Position numbers and translations under genes: made by a program. A stretch of DNA of 64,000 nt from Flavihumibacter profundi (GTDB lineage Bacteria; Bacteroidota; Bacteroidia; Chitinophagales; Chitinophagaceae), in NCBI RefSeq assembly GCF_020076305.1, contig NZ_JAIQXE010000004.1, positions 550,573-614,572 on the forward strand. Reading direction: 5' to 3'. This document shows, piece by piece, positions 44,656-53,605 of the stretch. The notes under the pieces were generated by a model, which ran no database searches, had not been told where the DNA came from, and saw only the letters and a list, made by a program, of their open reading frames with translations. Each line of letters opens with the position of its first letter. Within the stretch, counting starts at the first letter, position 1.

Positions 44656-45654
44656 ATGAAACAATATTTATCTGCCGTTAGCTCCCTGAATGTAAGGAAT
44701 CTTATCATTATTGCTTTAATGCTGATTATAAGCTGGCCGAATGTTACGCAGGCCCAGGGAGATGGCCCCCGCTTTTACTGGAAAGGGTTAATGGGGACAA
44801 ATGCCGTCCCTGTGATCGGATCATCACTCAGTGGCAACGCAAACCCAATGGATCCTTCAAATACGCCCATACCAGGAGCAAGTTTCGAAGCAACAATGGC
44901 CACTGTCGGCTATGCCAAAATGTTACCTATATTCAAGCGTGCGGCATTGGTTTCTGTTATCGTTCCGATGGGCAGGATATCCGGTGACGTCTCCCTTGGC
45001 GGGTTAAAATACAAATCAATGGCAAGAGGATACGGGGACCCTATGTTGCAAATGGGTATAAATATTATCGGGCCCAAACCTATCATGAACATTCCCGACA
45101 TGATAAGGTATCAGCCTAAATTTTCTGTGGATATTATCGGCAGCCTGGCTATTCCGATCGGGGAATACGACAATACAACTCCCATCAATATTGGCCAGAA
45201 CCGCTGGTATGGACGAATCGGGGCGCCTATTGTATGGCAGCTTGGGGCATGGGTTCCGGGCAGGCGCACAACATTGGAGTTTCTTCCGGCTGTTTGGTTA
45301 ATGAGCGACAACAATGATTTTGTTGGCAAGAAAATGCATACCGAGCCCATGTACCAGGTCGAAGCCCACCTTACCCGTGATTTTATGGAAAGGCTTTGGG
45401 GGTCACTTGATGTTATTTCTTATTCAGGTGGTAAAGCTACCATCGATGGTGTTGAAGGCAGTAGTTTAAGCAATTTTGGGGTGGGCGGAACGCTGGGATA
45501 CCAGATAAATGAAAACATGCAGGTAAATGCTTCATACTCTTCAACAATAAACGATAATAAACCTGAAGACCTGAAAATGGACGGCTTTCGTATAACAATT
45601 ATTTACGGATGGCATAAACTGGTTGAAGGAATGCGGCGGTTGAAAAATGAGTAA
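44656..45654 (+). CDS. Outer-membrane transporter of the phenol-degradation MetA-pathway family
   Basis: A 332-residue protein with signal peptide (LIISWPNVTQAQGDG) and barrel-like beta strands throughout. GLKYKSMARGYGDPMLQMGI and SVDIIGSLAIPIGEYDN are typical of the MetA-pathway (pfam13557) outer membrane proteins; GINIIGPKPI and VGGTLGYQINENMQVNASYS are further strands. It starts 13 bases after the sulfatase stop. The pair may handle uptake or export of an aromatic sulfate ester or its product; this is inference from position. Confidence 0.85.
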   Translation: MKQYLSAVSSLNVRNLIIIALMLIISWPNVTQAQGDGPRFYWKGLMGTNAVPVIGSSLSGNANPMDPSNTPIPGASFEATMATVGYAKMLPIFKRAALVSVIVPMGRISGDVSLGGLKYKSMARGYGDPMLQMGINIIGPKPIMNIPDMIRYQPKFSVDIIGSLAIPIGEYDNTTPINIGQNRWYGRIGAPIVWQLGAWVPGRRTTLEFLPAVWLMSDNNDFVGKKMHTEPMYQVEAHLTRDFMERLWGSLDVISYSGGKATIDGVEGSSLSNFGVGGTLGYQINENMQVNASYSSTINDNKPEDLKMDGFRITIIYGWHKLVEGMRRLKNE

Positions 45655-45904
45655 TACCCCCAATAACTATATCCAAACACTAATTGATATAAAAGATCTT
45701 CAGCGGCATGGGAGATGTCTTCCGCATGGGTTGAGCAAAGCCATTTTCAATTAGCAGGGGAAGAACTTTTATAAACAATAGAATAATTGCTATCCTAATT
45801 GTCAAATAAAAGCAATGAAAGATGCAAGCAGGCTAATGGAATTACCGCATACCAGGTGGCAGGAAGTTGAGCACAACCAGTTTTGATCAAAGACATAATA
45901 TAAG

Positions 45905-46621
45905 ATGAAACAAATATCGTTCATTAAGGTTGTCAGCTGCCTGGGACTTATTTTATTTTTATGCTCATTTAAATACATCTCTGCTCAATCGGATATTACA
46001 GCAATTGACGTATTACTCGATCCGGATAAGACCATGCTGGATTCCGCCAAGGTTTATAACAAGATGATGCAGAAAAATTACTCCGGTGCCGGTAGTTATT
46101 CGCTCGATGCAGAACATACACCGCATATTACCGTGTTACAATGTTTTGTCAAAACACATGATCTTGAAAAGGTATATGCTGCCGTTGCAAACGTGGTAAA
46201 AATCGAACAACCTACTAAAGAGAAAATAACAACATCAGGTTTTTATTATTTTCCATATAAAGGCTTAGGTCTGGCAGGAATTACAGCAACCCCAACACCA
46301 AATTTGCTGAACTTCCAGGCAAAGATTATTGAAGCACTAAAACCTTATATGGTAGCTGGAACAGATGCAGCATTTGTACAAAATCCAGATGGAACAGCAA
46401 TTGCGGCAGGTAGCAGTGACTACGTAAATGGATTTATGACCGACCATAGCGGGGCAAAATACAATCCGCATGTCACTATTGGACTGGCACAGGAAACTTA
46501 TTTAAAAGAGCTTATTGCAAAGCCCTATCATAAGTTCACATTTAAATGTTCAGCAGTAAGTATTTATCATCTTGGCGACTTTGGTACGGCACGGAAGAAA
46601 CTATGGACAAGTATAAAATAA
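45905..46621 (+). CDS. Exported 2H phosphoesterase superfamily protein
   Basis: A 238-residue protein with signal peptide (LGLILFLCSFKYISAQ). Both catalytic HxT motifs of the 2H/2'-5' RNA ligase-like fold are present: H74-I-T76 in HTPHITVLQ and H189-V-T191 in NPHVTIGLA. Spacing and length fit 2H enzymes, which open cyclic phosphates or 2'-5' bonds. Export is unusual for this superfamily. A small downstream ORF overlaps its 3' end by 19 bases. Confidence 0.82.
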   Translation: MKQISFIKVVSCLGLILFLCSFKYISAQSDITAIDVLLDPDKTMLDSAKVYNKMMQKNYSGAGSYSLDAEHTPHITVLQCFVKTHDLEKVYAAVANVVKIEQPTKEKITTSGFYYFPYKGLGLAGITATPTPNLLNFQAKIIEALKPYMVAGTDAAFVQNPDGTAIAAGSSDYVNGFMTDHSGAKYNPHVTIGLAQETYLKELIAKPYHKFTFKCSAVSIYHLGDFGTARKKLWTSIK

Positions 46622-46803
46622 GTATTGATCGGTATGCACCATACATGTCATTTGAAGGCTTTAAATACCTGGTAGCAGCAAAGGAAATCCTGGAAGACAT
46701 TCTGTTTACCAGTGAACACGACAAATTGTTCGAAGGGTGTAACTTTATCAGATCATTACTATACCTGGGGGAAATCCCGGGGTTACTTAAAATGAAAAGT
46801 TGA
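46603..46803 (+). CDS. Small hypothetical protein overlapping the 2H gene
   Basis: 66 residues from the ATG at 46603, inside the last codons of the 2H gene. It reads MDKYKISIDRYAPYMSFEGF and continues with a helical region KYLVAAKEILEDILF, ending in ...LLKMKS. There is no signal peptide or recognised domain. The stop TGA lies one base before the DUF202 start, which suggests a tightly packed transcript of 2H - small ORF - DUF202. Moderately confident it is coding. Confidence 0.5.
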   Translation: MDKYKISIDRYAPYMSFEGFKYLVAAKEILEDILFTSEHDKLFEGCNFIRSLLYLGEIPGLLKMKS

Positions 46804-46804
46804 C

Positions 46805-47233
46805 ATGGGAAATTCAAAAAAACCGGACCAGGCGGCAAAGGATGAAGCAACACAATCCGTTGATCCCCGAATTGATCTGGCTATAGATAACACCTCCCTT
46901 GCCCTGGAGCGTACCCAGCTTGCATGGATTCGTACCGCTATCACTTTTATCACTGCCGGATTTGCGATAGACAAAGCAACCGCTTTTTTACAGGAATCCC
47001 GTATAGCCGCTGGGGTTGCCTTGTCAAATACCGGCCATTTCGGAGGCCTGTTACTAACGGGTTTCGCGACAGCGCTGATGATTATTGTTACGGTTACGTA
47101 TATGCGGCGCGTGGTTGAATTAAACAGGATGCGGGTATTAAAAGAAAGACCATCTGCCCCGACCACCATACTATCCATTTTTGTTTGCGTGATCGGTGGG
47201 ATAATGATCTATGCCTTGAGTAATAGATGGTAA
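46805..47233 (+). CDS. DUF202 (YidH-like) membrane protein
   Basis: A 142-residue membrane protein with three helices (about 41-60, 78-98 and 122-138). The motif NTSLALERTQLAWIRTAITF is diagnostic of DUF202/YidH proteins (LAxERTxLAWxRT). TGFATALMIIVTVTYMRRV follows. Members are small inner-membrane proteins of unknown role. Its start is one base after the stop of the overlapping small ORF at 46603-46803. Confidence 0.9.
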   Translation: MGNSKKPDQAAKDEATQSVDPRIDLAIDNTSLALERTQLAWIRTAITFITAGFAIDKATAFLQESRIAAGVALSNTGHFGGLLLTGFATALMIIVTVTYMRRVVELNRMRVLKERPSAPTTILSIFVCVIGGIMIYALSNRW

Positions 47234-47273
47234 CCGTGAACCAGGACGCGGTATTTAAAAAAATCGCCAGGCC

Positions 47274-47762
47274 TCACCGCTTTGGTTCCGGGGCTGCCGG
47301 CTGGGAAGGCAACATATTTCTAATCGCCCTGATCTTCCAAGTATCCTTATCGCCAACAACGATAAAAGTGCTCCACATTTTCCGCAGGCTGCCATCCGCG
47401 TTTTGAATATCGTACCGGCAATCTACAATAGCAGATGAAGCCGTGATCATTTGAATTTTATCAATCTGCAGGGTTCTTGTTCCAGGGCTACTGGCAGTAC
47501 TTTTCAGCATACCTTCCACCGCAGCTTTTATGCCTATCCGCCATTCACCTGTAGAAACCAACTGATCCACATCAACAGTTAAAATAGTTTTCAGCAGTAC
47601 GGTATCGCTCTTTTCCCTGGCAAGGGAATACTGGCCAATTAATGCAGCAATCGATTTTTGCTGTGTGTCATTTATTGGTATTGCCTGCTGGCTATAGGAT
47701 AACAGGAATCCGCCAAGATGGAATAAAAATAGTAAAGCGGCTTTTTTTGTATTTTTCAACAT
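47274..47762 (-). CDS. Secreted SnoaL/DUF4440-like protein
   Basis: A 162-residue protein with signal peptide (LLFLFHLGGFLLSYSQ). NTF2-like domain: IAALIGQYSLAREKSDTVLL, then TILTVDVDQLVSTGEWRIG, and C-terminal FIVVGDKDTWKIRAIRNMLP. It has a Pro-rich tail and no Cys lipobox. It is convergent with the DUF202 gene (40 bases between stops). Fourth NTF2-fold protein of the window; ligand unknown. Confidence 0.78.
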   Translation of the reverse strand: MLKNTKKAALLFLFHLGGFLLSYSQQAIPINDTQQKSIAALIGQYSLAREKSDTVLLKTILTVDVDQLVSTGEWRIGIKAAVEGMLKSTASSPGTRTLQIDKIQMITASSAIVDCRYDIQNADGSLRKMWSTFIVVGDKDTWKIRAIRNMLPSQPAAPEPKR

Positions 47763-48067
47763 TTAATTCTTTTAACCCTTTCTTTCTGATAAAAACGGAT
47801 CTATTGCTTTGCATAGGCAAGACGACCAATAATACGTACAATGCTATTCAAAGGTATAGGAATACTGTCTTAAACAAATGGTGCATGTAGGGCCGGTTGG
47901 CCAGCCAGGCAACTGCTTTAAATGGAACGGTTTCATTTATAAAAACGACAACACGCTTTACATAGAACCGTTAATTAATTTCTTCGAAGGTTACTAAAAA
48001 CGGGATGGATATATTGAACAGGCTGGTTTCTTAAACAAAAAACATTTACAATTTTTGGCACAACAGC
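47763..48067. other. Intergenic region, no gene supported
   Basis: A 28-codon ATG frame at 47878-47964 is too short to support, although its reading (GPVGQPGNCFKWNGFIYK) is protein-like and a +1 shift would extend it. I see no hairpin terminator, repeat or clear promoter in this 305-base stretch. Confidence 0.4.
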
Positions 48068-48766
48068 CTAAGTTTTTATAGAAGAGATACCCCCATCTAC
48101 ATGCATGATTTGTCCTGTTATCCAACCTGCATTTTCGGACAATAAAAACGCAGCCATGTTGGCAATATCCGCAGCAGTGCCAATCCTTTTTAATGGATGC
48201 CTTTGGGCGTTTGCTTCCATTTTTTGGTCCGTATTTAATAAGGAAGCTGCAAGGGGAGTATTGGTTAAGGAAGGGGCTATACAATTCACCCTTATTTTAG
48301 GAGCAAATTCAGCCGCCAGTGCTATTGTCAATCCTTCAAGAGCGCCTTTGGAAGCAGCTACCTGCGTATGAAAAGGCAAACCGGTTTGTACAGCTACCGT
48401 AGAGAATAAAACGATTGCTGCATTGTCCACTTTCTTTAACCTGGGCAGGCACATTTGAATAATCCTGATCGCGCCAATTACCTGGAGTTTATAATCTGCT
48501 TCAAAGTCTGCAGGTTTTATTCTTTCAAAAGGCCTCAGGCTGATGCTGCCCGGGCAGTACACTAATCCGGATAATTCATCGGGTAAAAAATCCAATGAAA
48601 GATTTTCGTCCAGAACATTCAACTGGTGATAGGCAATCTGTGCATTACCGGAAGCAGGGATATTTTTATTGTAGGTTGCTATTACCGCCTTGCCGGATGC
48701 GGCCAGTTGCGTAGCCAATTCTTGTCCGATACCGCTGGATCCCCCTATTATTAAATAATTCTGCAT
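48068..48766 (-). CDS. Short-chain dehydrogenase/reductase lacking the usual Tyr
   Basis: A 232-residue Rossmann protein. The cofactor site is GGSSGIG (8-14), the GxxxGxG signature. S122 in FSTVAVQTG and K140 in TQVAASKGALEG are in place, but the residue four before the lysine is valine (V136) instead of the catalytic tyrosine. The C-terminal INHVDGG-type sequence (GQIMHVDGGISSI) is normal. The enzyme may use a different base or be non-catalytic. It stands alone on the minus strand. Confidence 0.85.
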   Translation of the reverse strand: MQNYLIIGGSSGIGQELATQLAASGKAVIATYNKNIPASGNAQIAYHQLNVLDENLSLDFLPDELSGLVYCPGSISLRPFERIKPADFEADYKLQVIGAIRIIQMCLPRLKKVDNAAIVLFSTVAVQTGLPFHTQVAASKGALEGLTIALAAEFAPKIRVNCIAPSLTNTPLAASLLNTDQKMEANAQRHPLKRIGTAADIANMAAFLLSENAGWITGQIMHVDGGISSIKT

Positions 48767-48850
48767 TGCATTTTTTTATGACAACCTCAACAACAATAAA
48801 TGCAGGCATTTGTTTATTTATTCCGGGTAACACGCGGTTTGGCAATAGGG

Positions 48851-50170
48851 TCATTTACCCGCCTGCAACAAATCCGAGGGCAAAACAGGATTGCTTAATA
48901 GTTCTTTAAAGATATCCCAGCTTTTTTCAGGGTTGGCTACACCACCGCCCTTTGCGTCTATATAATTTTTGATCAGTTGCATGCCATAATTGTAATTGAT
49001 GACATAGCTGCGATTAACCGAAATGAACTGGATACTTTTTTTTGCGGTCTCCTCATTCATCAGGCAATAATCTTTCAACCAGCGCATCGCAGAAGCCGGA
49101 TCCATGGTTTTATTCAGCAGCCCGCGGCCCACTTCATTGCGGGCAAAATTCAGCTGCCCTTTTATTGCCAAAGCCTTAAAATAGGTACTGATGCCCGTGG
49201 TATCCAATCCGGCCAGCGGCAACAACACGGTTTTACAGAAAGCCACTTTGCTATCGATGCCGGGAAATAACAGGTCAATGCCATAGTTGGCCGAGCCCTC
49301 TGCAATCAGCGACTGCGGACTGAATAGCGGGTACATGGATATTTCCACCCAACCTTTGTCGTGGTACAGGTTCTTTTCCAGCAGCATATTATACACATGA
49401 TGCCCCGGGTAACTTTCATGGCTGCCTACATCAATGGCACGGTCGATGAAAATCTGCAGGTCGGTATTGATCTGGATAAGGCTTTGGTAATTTCCCTTAT
49501 ACCAGTTATAGCCACTCCAGGGTCTGTTCGTAACAAATTCGAGGGTAAAATTTTCATTAGCCGGAATAGCATAATGTGCCGCAGTCTTTTTCCGGCATTC
49601 AGCAATAGCCGCATGAAAAACAGTATCCAGTTTTGCTTTGGGAATAATAAAGCGGTTGGCCAATGCCTGGAATCTTTCGTTAGCAGGGCCGGATCCGGGC
49701 AGGATTCCATCCAATTGGGCCACCAGGGACTGGTAATGCGTTTCAGGATACACCGGCGCCACAACACCAAATAAGTCCTTCGATTCCACATCAAAGTCTG
49801 CGTACCCGCCCGAGAATATTTTTATCCTGCGTCCGAATGCTGTCAACTGCGCTTTCATCCAATTGGCCCTTAATGCAATGGTATCATTCTTTGATTCAGT
49901 AATAAGCCGGGAAAGCGCATCCTGAAGACCTTTCACCTCAGTTAAAAAACTGTCTTTAGGAAAGCTGTCATTTTTGGTGCTGGTCGCTTTTAAAGAGTCG
50001 GGGCCATAATAGGCATCGACAAAAGATGAATCATAGCGGCCAATATCCAGGGCCAGGCGGACATATTTTTCAGCCAGTTGGTTTATATCGGGAGTAGCGG
50101 TTTTGGCCGGCTGTTGGTTACAGGCGACCAAGAGGATGGCTGGGAGTAAAAGAGCGACGATGAGCTTCAT
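48851..50170 (-). CDS. DUF885-family lipoprotein, probable metalloprotease-like
   Basis: 439 residues if started at MKLIVALLLPAILLVACNQQ (50170); this choice gives a lipobox signal, whereas the open frame to 50248 adds a non-family leader. The DUF885 hallmark is HESYPGHHVYNMLLEKN (near residue 270), with IAEGSANYGIDLLFP as the downstream acidic motif. It is shorter than typical DUF885 proteins (about 550-600 residues). Function is uncertain, with a peptidase-like active site suspected for the family. Confidence 0.8.
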   Translation of the reverse strand: MKLIVALLLPAILLVACNQQPAKTATPDINQLAEKYVRLALDIGRYDSSFVDAYYGPDSLKATSTKNDSFPKDSFLTEVKGLQDALSRLITESKNDTIALRANWMKAQLTAFGRRIKIFSGGYADFDVESKDLFGVVAPVYPETHYQSLVAQLDGILPGSGPANERFQALANRFIIPKAKLDTVFHAAIAECRKKTAAHYAIPANENFTLEFVTNRPWSGYNWYKGNYQSLIQINTDLQIFIDRAIDVGSHESYPGHHVYNMLLEKNLYHDKGWVEISMYPLFSPQSLIAEGSANYGIDLLFPGIDSKVAFCKTVLLPLAGLDTTGISTYFKALAIKGQLNFARNEVGRGLLNKTMDPASAMRWLKDYCLMNEETAKKSIQFISVNRSYVINYNYGMQLIKNYIDAKGGGVANPEKSWDIFKELLSNPVLPSDLLQAGK

Positions 50171-50358
50171 TCGGAAGAATTTGTGTGATAAGTTAGGAAT
50201 TATAATTCTTGCTGGGGCTAATATGATTGTGGCAATTTTGCAAGCCAATGGAATGTATAGCCTTAGCGATGTTCAATTGTATCACCCGAAAAGGAACCCT
50301 GGTAATCGTATACTAGAGCAGGCATGCTGGTGATTTGCCATGTTTGACCTGTGCTGCA

Positions 50359-50432
50359 CTGCGGAGAATACTGGCCCTATTCACCGCATAATCTGCGGCG
50401 AATATTGCGTATATTCACCGCATAATCTGCGG
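50359..50432. repeat. 34-base iterated inverted-repeat operator before fic
   Basis: TGCGG recurs with 34-base spacing at 50360, 50394 and 50428. Each repeat consists of TGCGGNGAATA, a short spacer, TATTCACCGCA and TAATC; two full 34-base units (50365-50398 and 50399-50432) match at 28 of 34 positions, including 21 identical bases at their ends. Between copies TGCGG-N-GAATA faces TATTC-A-CCGCA as an inverted repeat. The last unit ends three bases before the fic ATG at 50436, covering the ribosome-binding position. Confidence 0.8.
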
Positions 50433-50435
50433 TAA

Positions 50436-51530
50436 ATGAGCGTGTATATCCATCAACGTCCTGACTGGCCGCGGTTTAACTGGCAACAGGATAAAATCGC
50501 CCCCTTGCTGACTGAAGTCCGGCACAGGCAGGGCAGGATGGAGGCTTTGGGCTTCAACCTGCAAGCGGAAGCCAGCCTGCAGACACTTACCCTGGATGTA
50601 CTGAAATCAAGCGAAATTGAAGGTGAATTACTTAATGCAGAACAGGTAAGATCCTCCATTGCACGCCGCCTCGGTATGGATATCGCTGGCCTGGTTCCCG
50701 CTGACCGGCATGTTGAAGGAATAGTGGAGATGATGTTGGATGCTACGCAACAATACCAGAAGGTTTTATCGGATGACCGGCTCTTTGGCTGGCATGCCGC
50801 CTTGTTTCCAACAGGCAGGACCGGCATGCATAAAATAGTGGTGGGTGCCTGGCGCGATAATACAAAAGGCGACCCGATGCAGGTGGTTTCCGGTGCTATG
50901 GGAAAAGAGAAAGTGCATTTTGAAGCACCTGAAGCTGATCGCTTACCAAAAGAGATGGACCAGTTTATCCATTGGTTTAATGAAGACAGTGAAATGGACG
51001 GAGTGATCAAAGCGGCTATTGCCCATTTTTGGTTCGTGACTATCCATCCTTTTGATGATGGCAATGGGCGTATTGCCCGGGTTATTGCTGATATGCAACT
51101 GGCAAGAGCGGATGGCAGTTCCCAACGGTTCTATAGCATGAGTGCGCAGATCAGAAAGGAAAGAAAAGAATACTATGAAATTTTGGAATCCACCCAAAAG
51201 GGCTCAATGGATATCACCAATTGGTTAAGCTGGTTTTTGCACTGTCTTGACCGTGCCATCGGCGCAACAGATGAAACCCTGGCAGTAGTATTACAAAAAG
51301 CGAGATTCTGGGAGAAACATGCGCATGTTGCTTTAAACGACCGGCAACGACTTATGCTGAATAAATTACTGGATGGGTTTGATGGTAAATTGAATACCTC
51401 CAAATGGGCGAAGCTGACAAAGACCTCGCCCGATACGGCCTTAAGGGATATACAAGACCTGATGGGTAAACAAATCCTAAAAAAGGAACCTGGCGGAAGC
51501 AGGAGTACGAGTTATACGATAGTGGAATAA
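50436..51530 (+). CDS. Fic-family AMPylase-like protein (DUF4172 type) with C-terminal winged helix
   Basis: 364 residues. The N-terminal YIHQRPDWPRFNWQ is typical of DUF4172. The class II inhibitory motif [S/T]xxxE[G/N] is S58-S-E-I-E62-G63. The Fic core carries H204 in HPFDDGNGRIARVI, fitting HxFx[D/E]GNGRxxR, so adenylylation should be possible and auto-inhibited. Residues 320-364 form a DNA-binding winged-helix-like domain (WAKLTKTSPDTALRDIQDL), which suggests autorepression through the repeats just upstream. Targets unknown. Confidence 0.93.
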   Translation: MSVYIHQRPDWPRFNWQQDKIAPLLTEVRHRQGRMEALGFNLQAEASLQTLTLDVLKSSEIEGELLNAEQVRSSIARRLGMDIAGLVPADRHVEGIVEMMLDATQQYQKVLSDDRLFGWHAALFPTGRTGMHKIVVGAWRDNTKGDPMQVVSGAMGKEKVHFEAPEADRLPKEMDQFIHWFNEDSEMDGVIKAAIAHFWFVTIHPFDDGNGRIARVIADMQLARADGSSQRFYSMSAQIRKERKEYYEILESTQKGSMDITNWLSWFLHCLDRAIGATDETLAVVLQKARFWEKHAHVALNDRQRLMLNKLLDGFDGKLNTSKWAKLTKTSPDTALRDIQDLMGKQILKKEPGGSRSTSYTIVE

Positions 51531-51560
51531 TTCCATGTATAAGATCTGTAATTTGCAGCC

Positions 51561-53231
51561 ATGCAAAAGATACCAGCGTTTTTAAGAACCATCATTGGGT
51601 TTTCATTTTTCATAGCCGTTACATTCCCTGCTAATGCCCAGGAGATTCCGGCCAGTGAAATTCCAGTTGCGGAAAAAATGGTTGGATTACAATTTACACC
51701 CGCCCAAAGGGATTCGATGGTGAACCAACTGAACTATAACCTGAAGATCTATCAATACCTGCATGGTTTTAATTTGCCCAATAGTGTGCCCTTGCCGCAA
51801 TGGTTCGACCCTGTGCTGCCGCAGATGAGATTCAGCACCAGTCAACAGCCCATCAGGTTCAGCATTCCTGCAGCAGTTGCCATGCCGGCGGATACCAACC
51901 AACTGGCTTTTTATTCCATTGCACAATTGTCCGCCTTGCTCAGGCAGCATAAAATTACTTCCGTGCAGCTCAGCCGATTTTTTATTAACCGCCTGAAGAA
52001 ATATGGTGACACCCTGCATTGTGTGATTAGCCTTACGGAAAACATCGCCATGCGACAGGCCAGGCAGGCTGACGAAGCTTTTGCTAAAGGAATTTATAAA
52101 AGCCCGTTGCAGGGCATTCCATACGGACTAAAAGACCTGTTTGCCGTAAAAGGCACAAAGACAACTTATGGTACACCGCCATTTAAAGACCAGCAAATAG
52201 ATGAAGATGCATTCGTATACCAGCAACTGGAAAAGGCCGGGGCTGTATTGATCGCAAAACTATCCATGGGCGAACTGGCCATGGATGACATCTGGTTCGG
52301 GGGACAAACAAAAAATCCATGGGACCTGCGGCAGGGTTCCAATGGTTCCTCTGCAGGCTCCGCGGCTGCCACTGTAGCCGGCCTGGTGCCGTTCGCCATT
52401 GGCACAGAAACCTATGGCTCTATTGTGGCTCCATCTGCTGTTTGTGGTGCAACGGGACTGCGGCCAACCTTTGGCAGCGTTGCCCGCACAGGCGGCATGA
52501 CGCTTGCCTGGACCTCTGACCGTATCGGACCCATATGCCGTAACGCTGAAGATGCTGCCATGGTATTTGCCTCCATACATGGGGCTGATGCATATGACCG
52601 CGCCTCACGCACTATGCCTTTCAATTATACGGGCAATGTTGGGGTCAAAAACATCAAAGTAGCGTATGCAAAAAACTATATTGATACGCTGCCGGATAAC
52701 AGTGCGGAAAAAGGAGTTCTTAAAACCTTGCGGGACGCGGGTGTGCAGGTTACGCCAATAAATTTCCCCTCCAACCTGCATACCAATGATCTCTTAGTTA
52801 CCATCTGGGCCGCGGAATCAGCCGCTGCTTTTGACCCGTTGACGAGATCCGGCAAAGACAACGAAATGGTGCAGCAATGGCAAAGCCGCTATCCTAACCA
52901 ATTTAGAAGTGCCCGCTTTATACCTGCCGTTGAATACCTGAACGTTTGTCGGTTACGCTACCTGGTTATGCAGCAGGCTTTCCCATTATTAAGCCAATAC
53001 GACATCATCATTGTGCCCAGCATGGCCGATGAACCGATGGCATTGACCTGCCTTACCGGCAATCCCTGTATCACTTTACCTTCGGGCTTGCCCATAAGCG
53101 AAGGCGCACCGCCCAGTATAACTTTTATCGGTGGCAAATTATACAGTGAAGCCACCATAACGGCTTTTGCTAAACTATTCCAGGGCCTGACGCATTATGA
53201 GCAAAAGCATCCGGCAATGTTTGCGAATTAG
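51561..53231 (+). CDS. Exported amidase signature family enzyme
   Basis: A 556-residue enzyme with signal peptide (FSFFIAVTFPANAQ). The amidase signature triad is K191 (YGLKDLFAV), a cis-Ser in NGSSAGS (263/264) and nucleophile S287 in TETYGSIVAPS. The usual DTGGSIR is ETYGSIV here, with Tyr replacing a Gly, a variant seen in exported members. GLVPFAIG and the C-terminal GLPISEGAPPSITFIGG are also family features. Periplasmic amide hydrolysis is likely; substrate not known. It is 30 bases after fic, on the same strand. Confidence 0.92.
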   Translation: MQKIPAFLRTIIGFSFFIAVTFPANAQEIPASEIPVAEKMVGLQFTPAQRDSMVNQLNYNLKIYQYLHGFNLPNSVPLPQWFDPVLPQMRFSTSQQPIRFSIPAAVAMPADTNQLAFYSIAQLSALLRQHKITSVQLSRFFINRLKKYGDTLHCVISLTENIAMRQARQADEAFAKGIYKSPLQGIPYGLKDLFAVKGTKTTYGTPPFKDQQIDEDAFVYQQLEKAGAVLIAKLSMGELAMDDIWFGGQTKNPWDLRQGSNGSSAGSAAATVAGLVPFAIGTETYGSIVAPSAVCGATGLRPTFGSVARTGGMTLAWTSDRIGPICRNAEDAAMVFASIHGADAYDRASRTMPFNYTGNVGVKNIKVAYAKNYIDTLPDNSAEKGVLKTLRDAGVQVTPINFPSNLHTNDLLVTIWAAESAAAFDPLTRSGKDNEMVQQWQSRYPNQFRSARFIPAVEYLNVCRLRYLVMQQAFPLLSQYDIIIVPSMADEPMALTCLTGNPCITLPSGLPISEGAPPSITFIGGKLYSEATITAFAKLFQGLTHYEQKHPAMFAN

Positions 53232-53436
53232 GTAGTACCAGGTAATAATTTCCCTGAAAAACATTGGATTTGCTGAGAATTTTTTTAGTATAGAAAGTAG
53301 ACGTAATTGGAACCAGCGTCAATAACAAAAGCACAATAATCCCTGGATAAAAACCAGTGAGGGCAATACCAATAACGCTGGCAGCTGCTACTGTAAGGAT
53401 TAATATCATTGATATTAAGGTGACAATTCTAAACAT
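53170..53436 (-). CDS. Small membrane protein, 3' overlap with amidase
   Basis: An 88-residue protein with two hydrophobic helices at about 6-27 (LISMILILTVAAASVIGIAL) and 30-47 (YPGIIVLLLLTLVPITSTFY), followed by a short polar tail. The last 62 bases overlap the amidase 3' end on the other strand. The two-helix hairpin is plausible for a small membrane protein, but I do not recognise a family and the start is a simple ATG at 53436 without strong ribosome site. Confidence 0.5.
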   Translation of the reverse strand: MFRIVTLISMILILTVAAASVIGIALTGFYPGIIVLLLLTLVPITSTFYTKKILSKSNVFQGNYYLVLPNSQTLPDAFAHNASGPGIV

Positions 53437-53442
53437 ATGATA

Positions 53443-53601
53443 CTATTTTGAAGGCGGGGCTGGTGTTGGTTTAGGCTGAGCATTTACCTTTTTAACCTTC
53501 TTTTTCTTTTTTAAAAAATAGGTTTTTAATGCAGCCTCTTCCGTTTTGGTCAAGGGGCCTTCTCCACCAATGAAATCCGGTTCAGTATATTTTTTTTTCA
53601 T
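53443..53601 (-). CDS. Small Lys-rich protein of the GNAT-like cassette
   Basis: 52 residues from the ATG at 53601. The longer frame to 53655 adds a non-family leader that overlaps the preceding gene, so I choose the internal start four bases after the GNAT-like stop. MKKKYTEPDFIGGEGPLTKT and EEAALKTYF recall small Bacteroidota proteins that accompany a GNAT-like gene. The tail is a Lys run followed by a Pro-rich end, suggesting nucleic-acid or protein binding. Function unknown. Confidence 0.65.
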   Translation of the reverse strand: MKKKYTEPDFIGGEGPLTKTEEAALKTYFLKKKKKVKKVNAQPKPTPAPPSK

Positions 53602-53605
53602 CAGT

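Noticed and set aside
47878..47964. 28-codon ATG frame in the gap before the SDR gene
   Set aside because: Too short, no ribosome site, no recognisable family; the extended reading needs an unproven frameshift.
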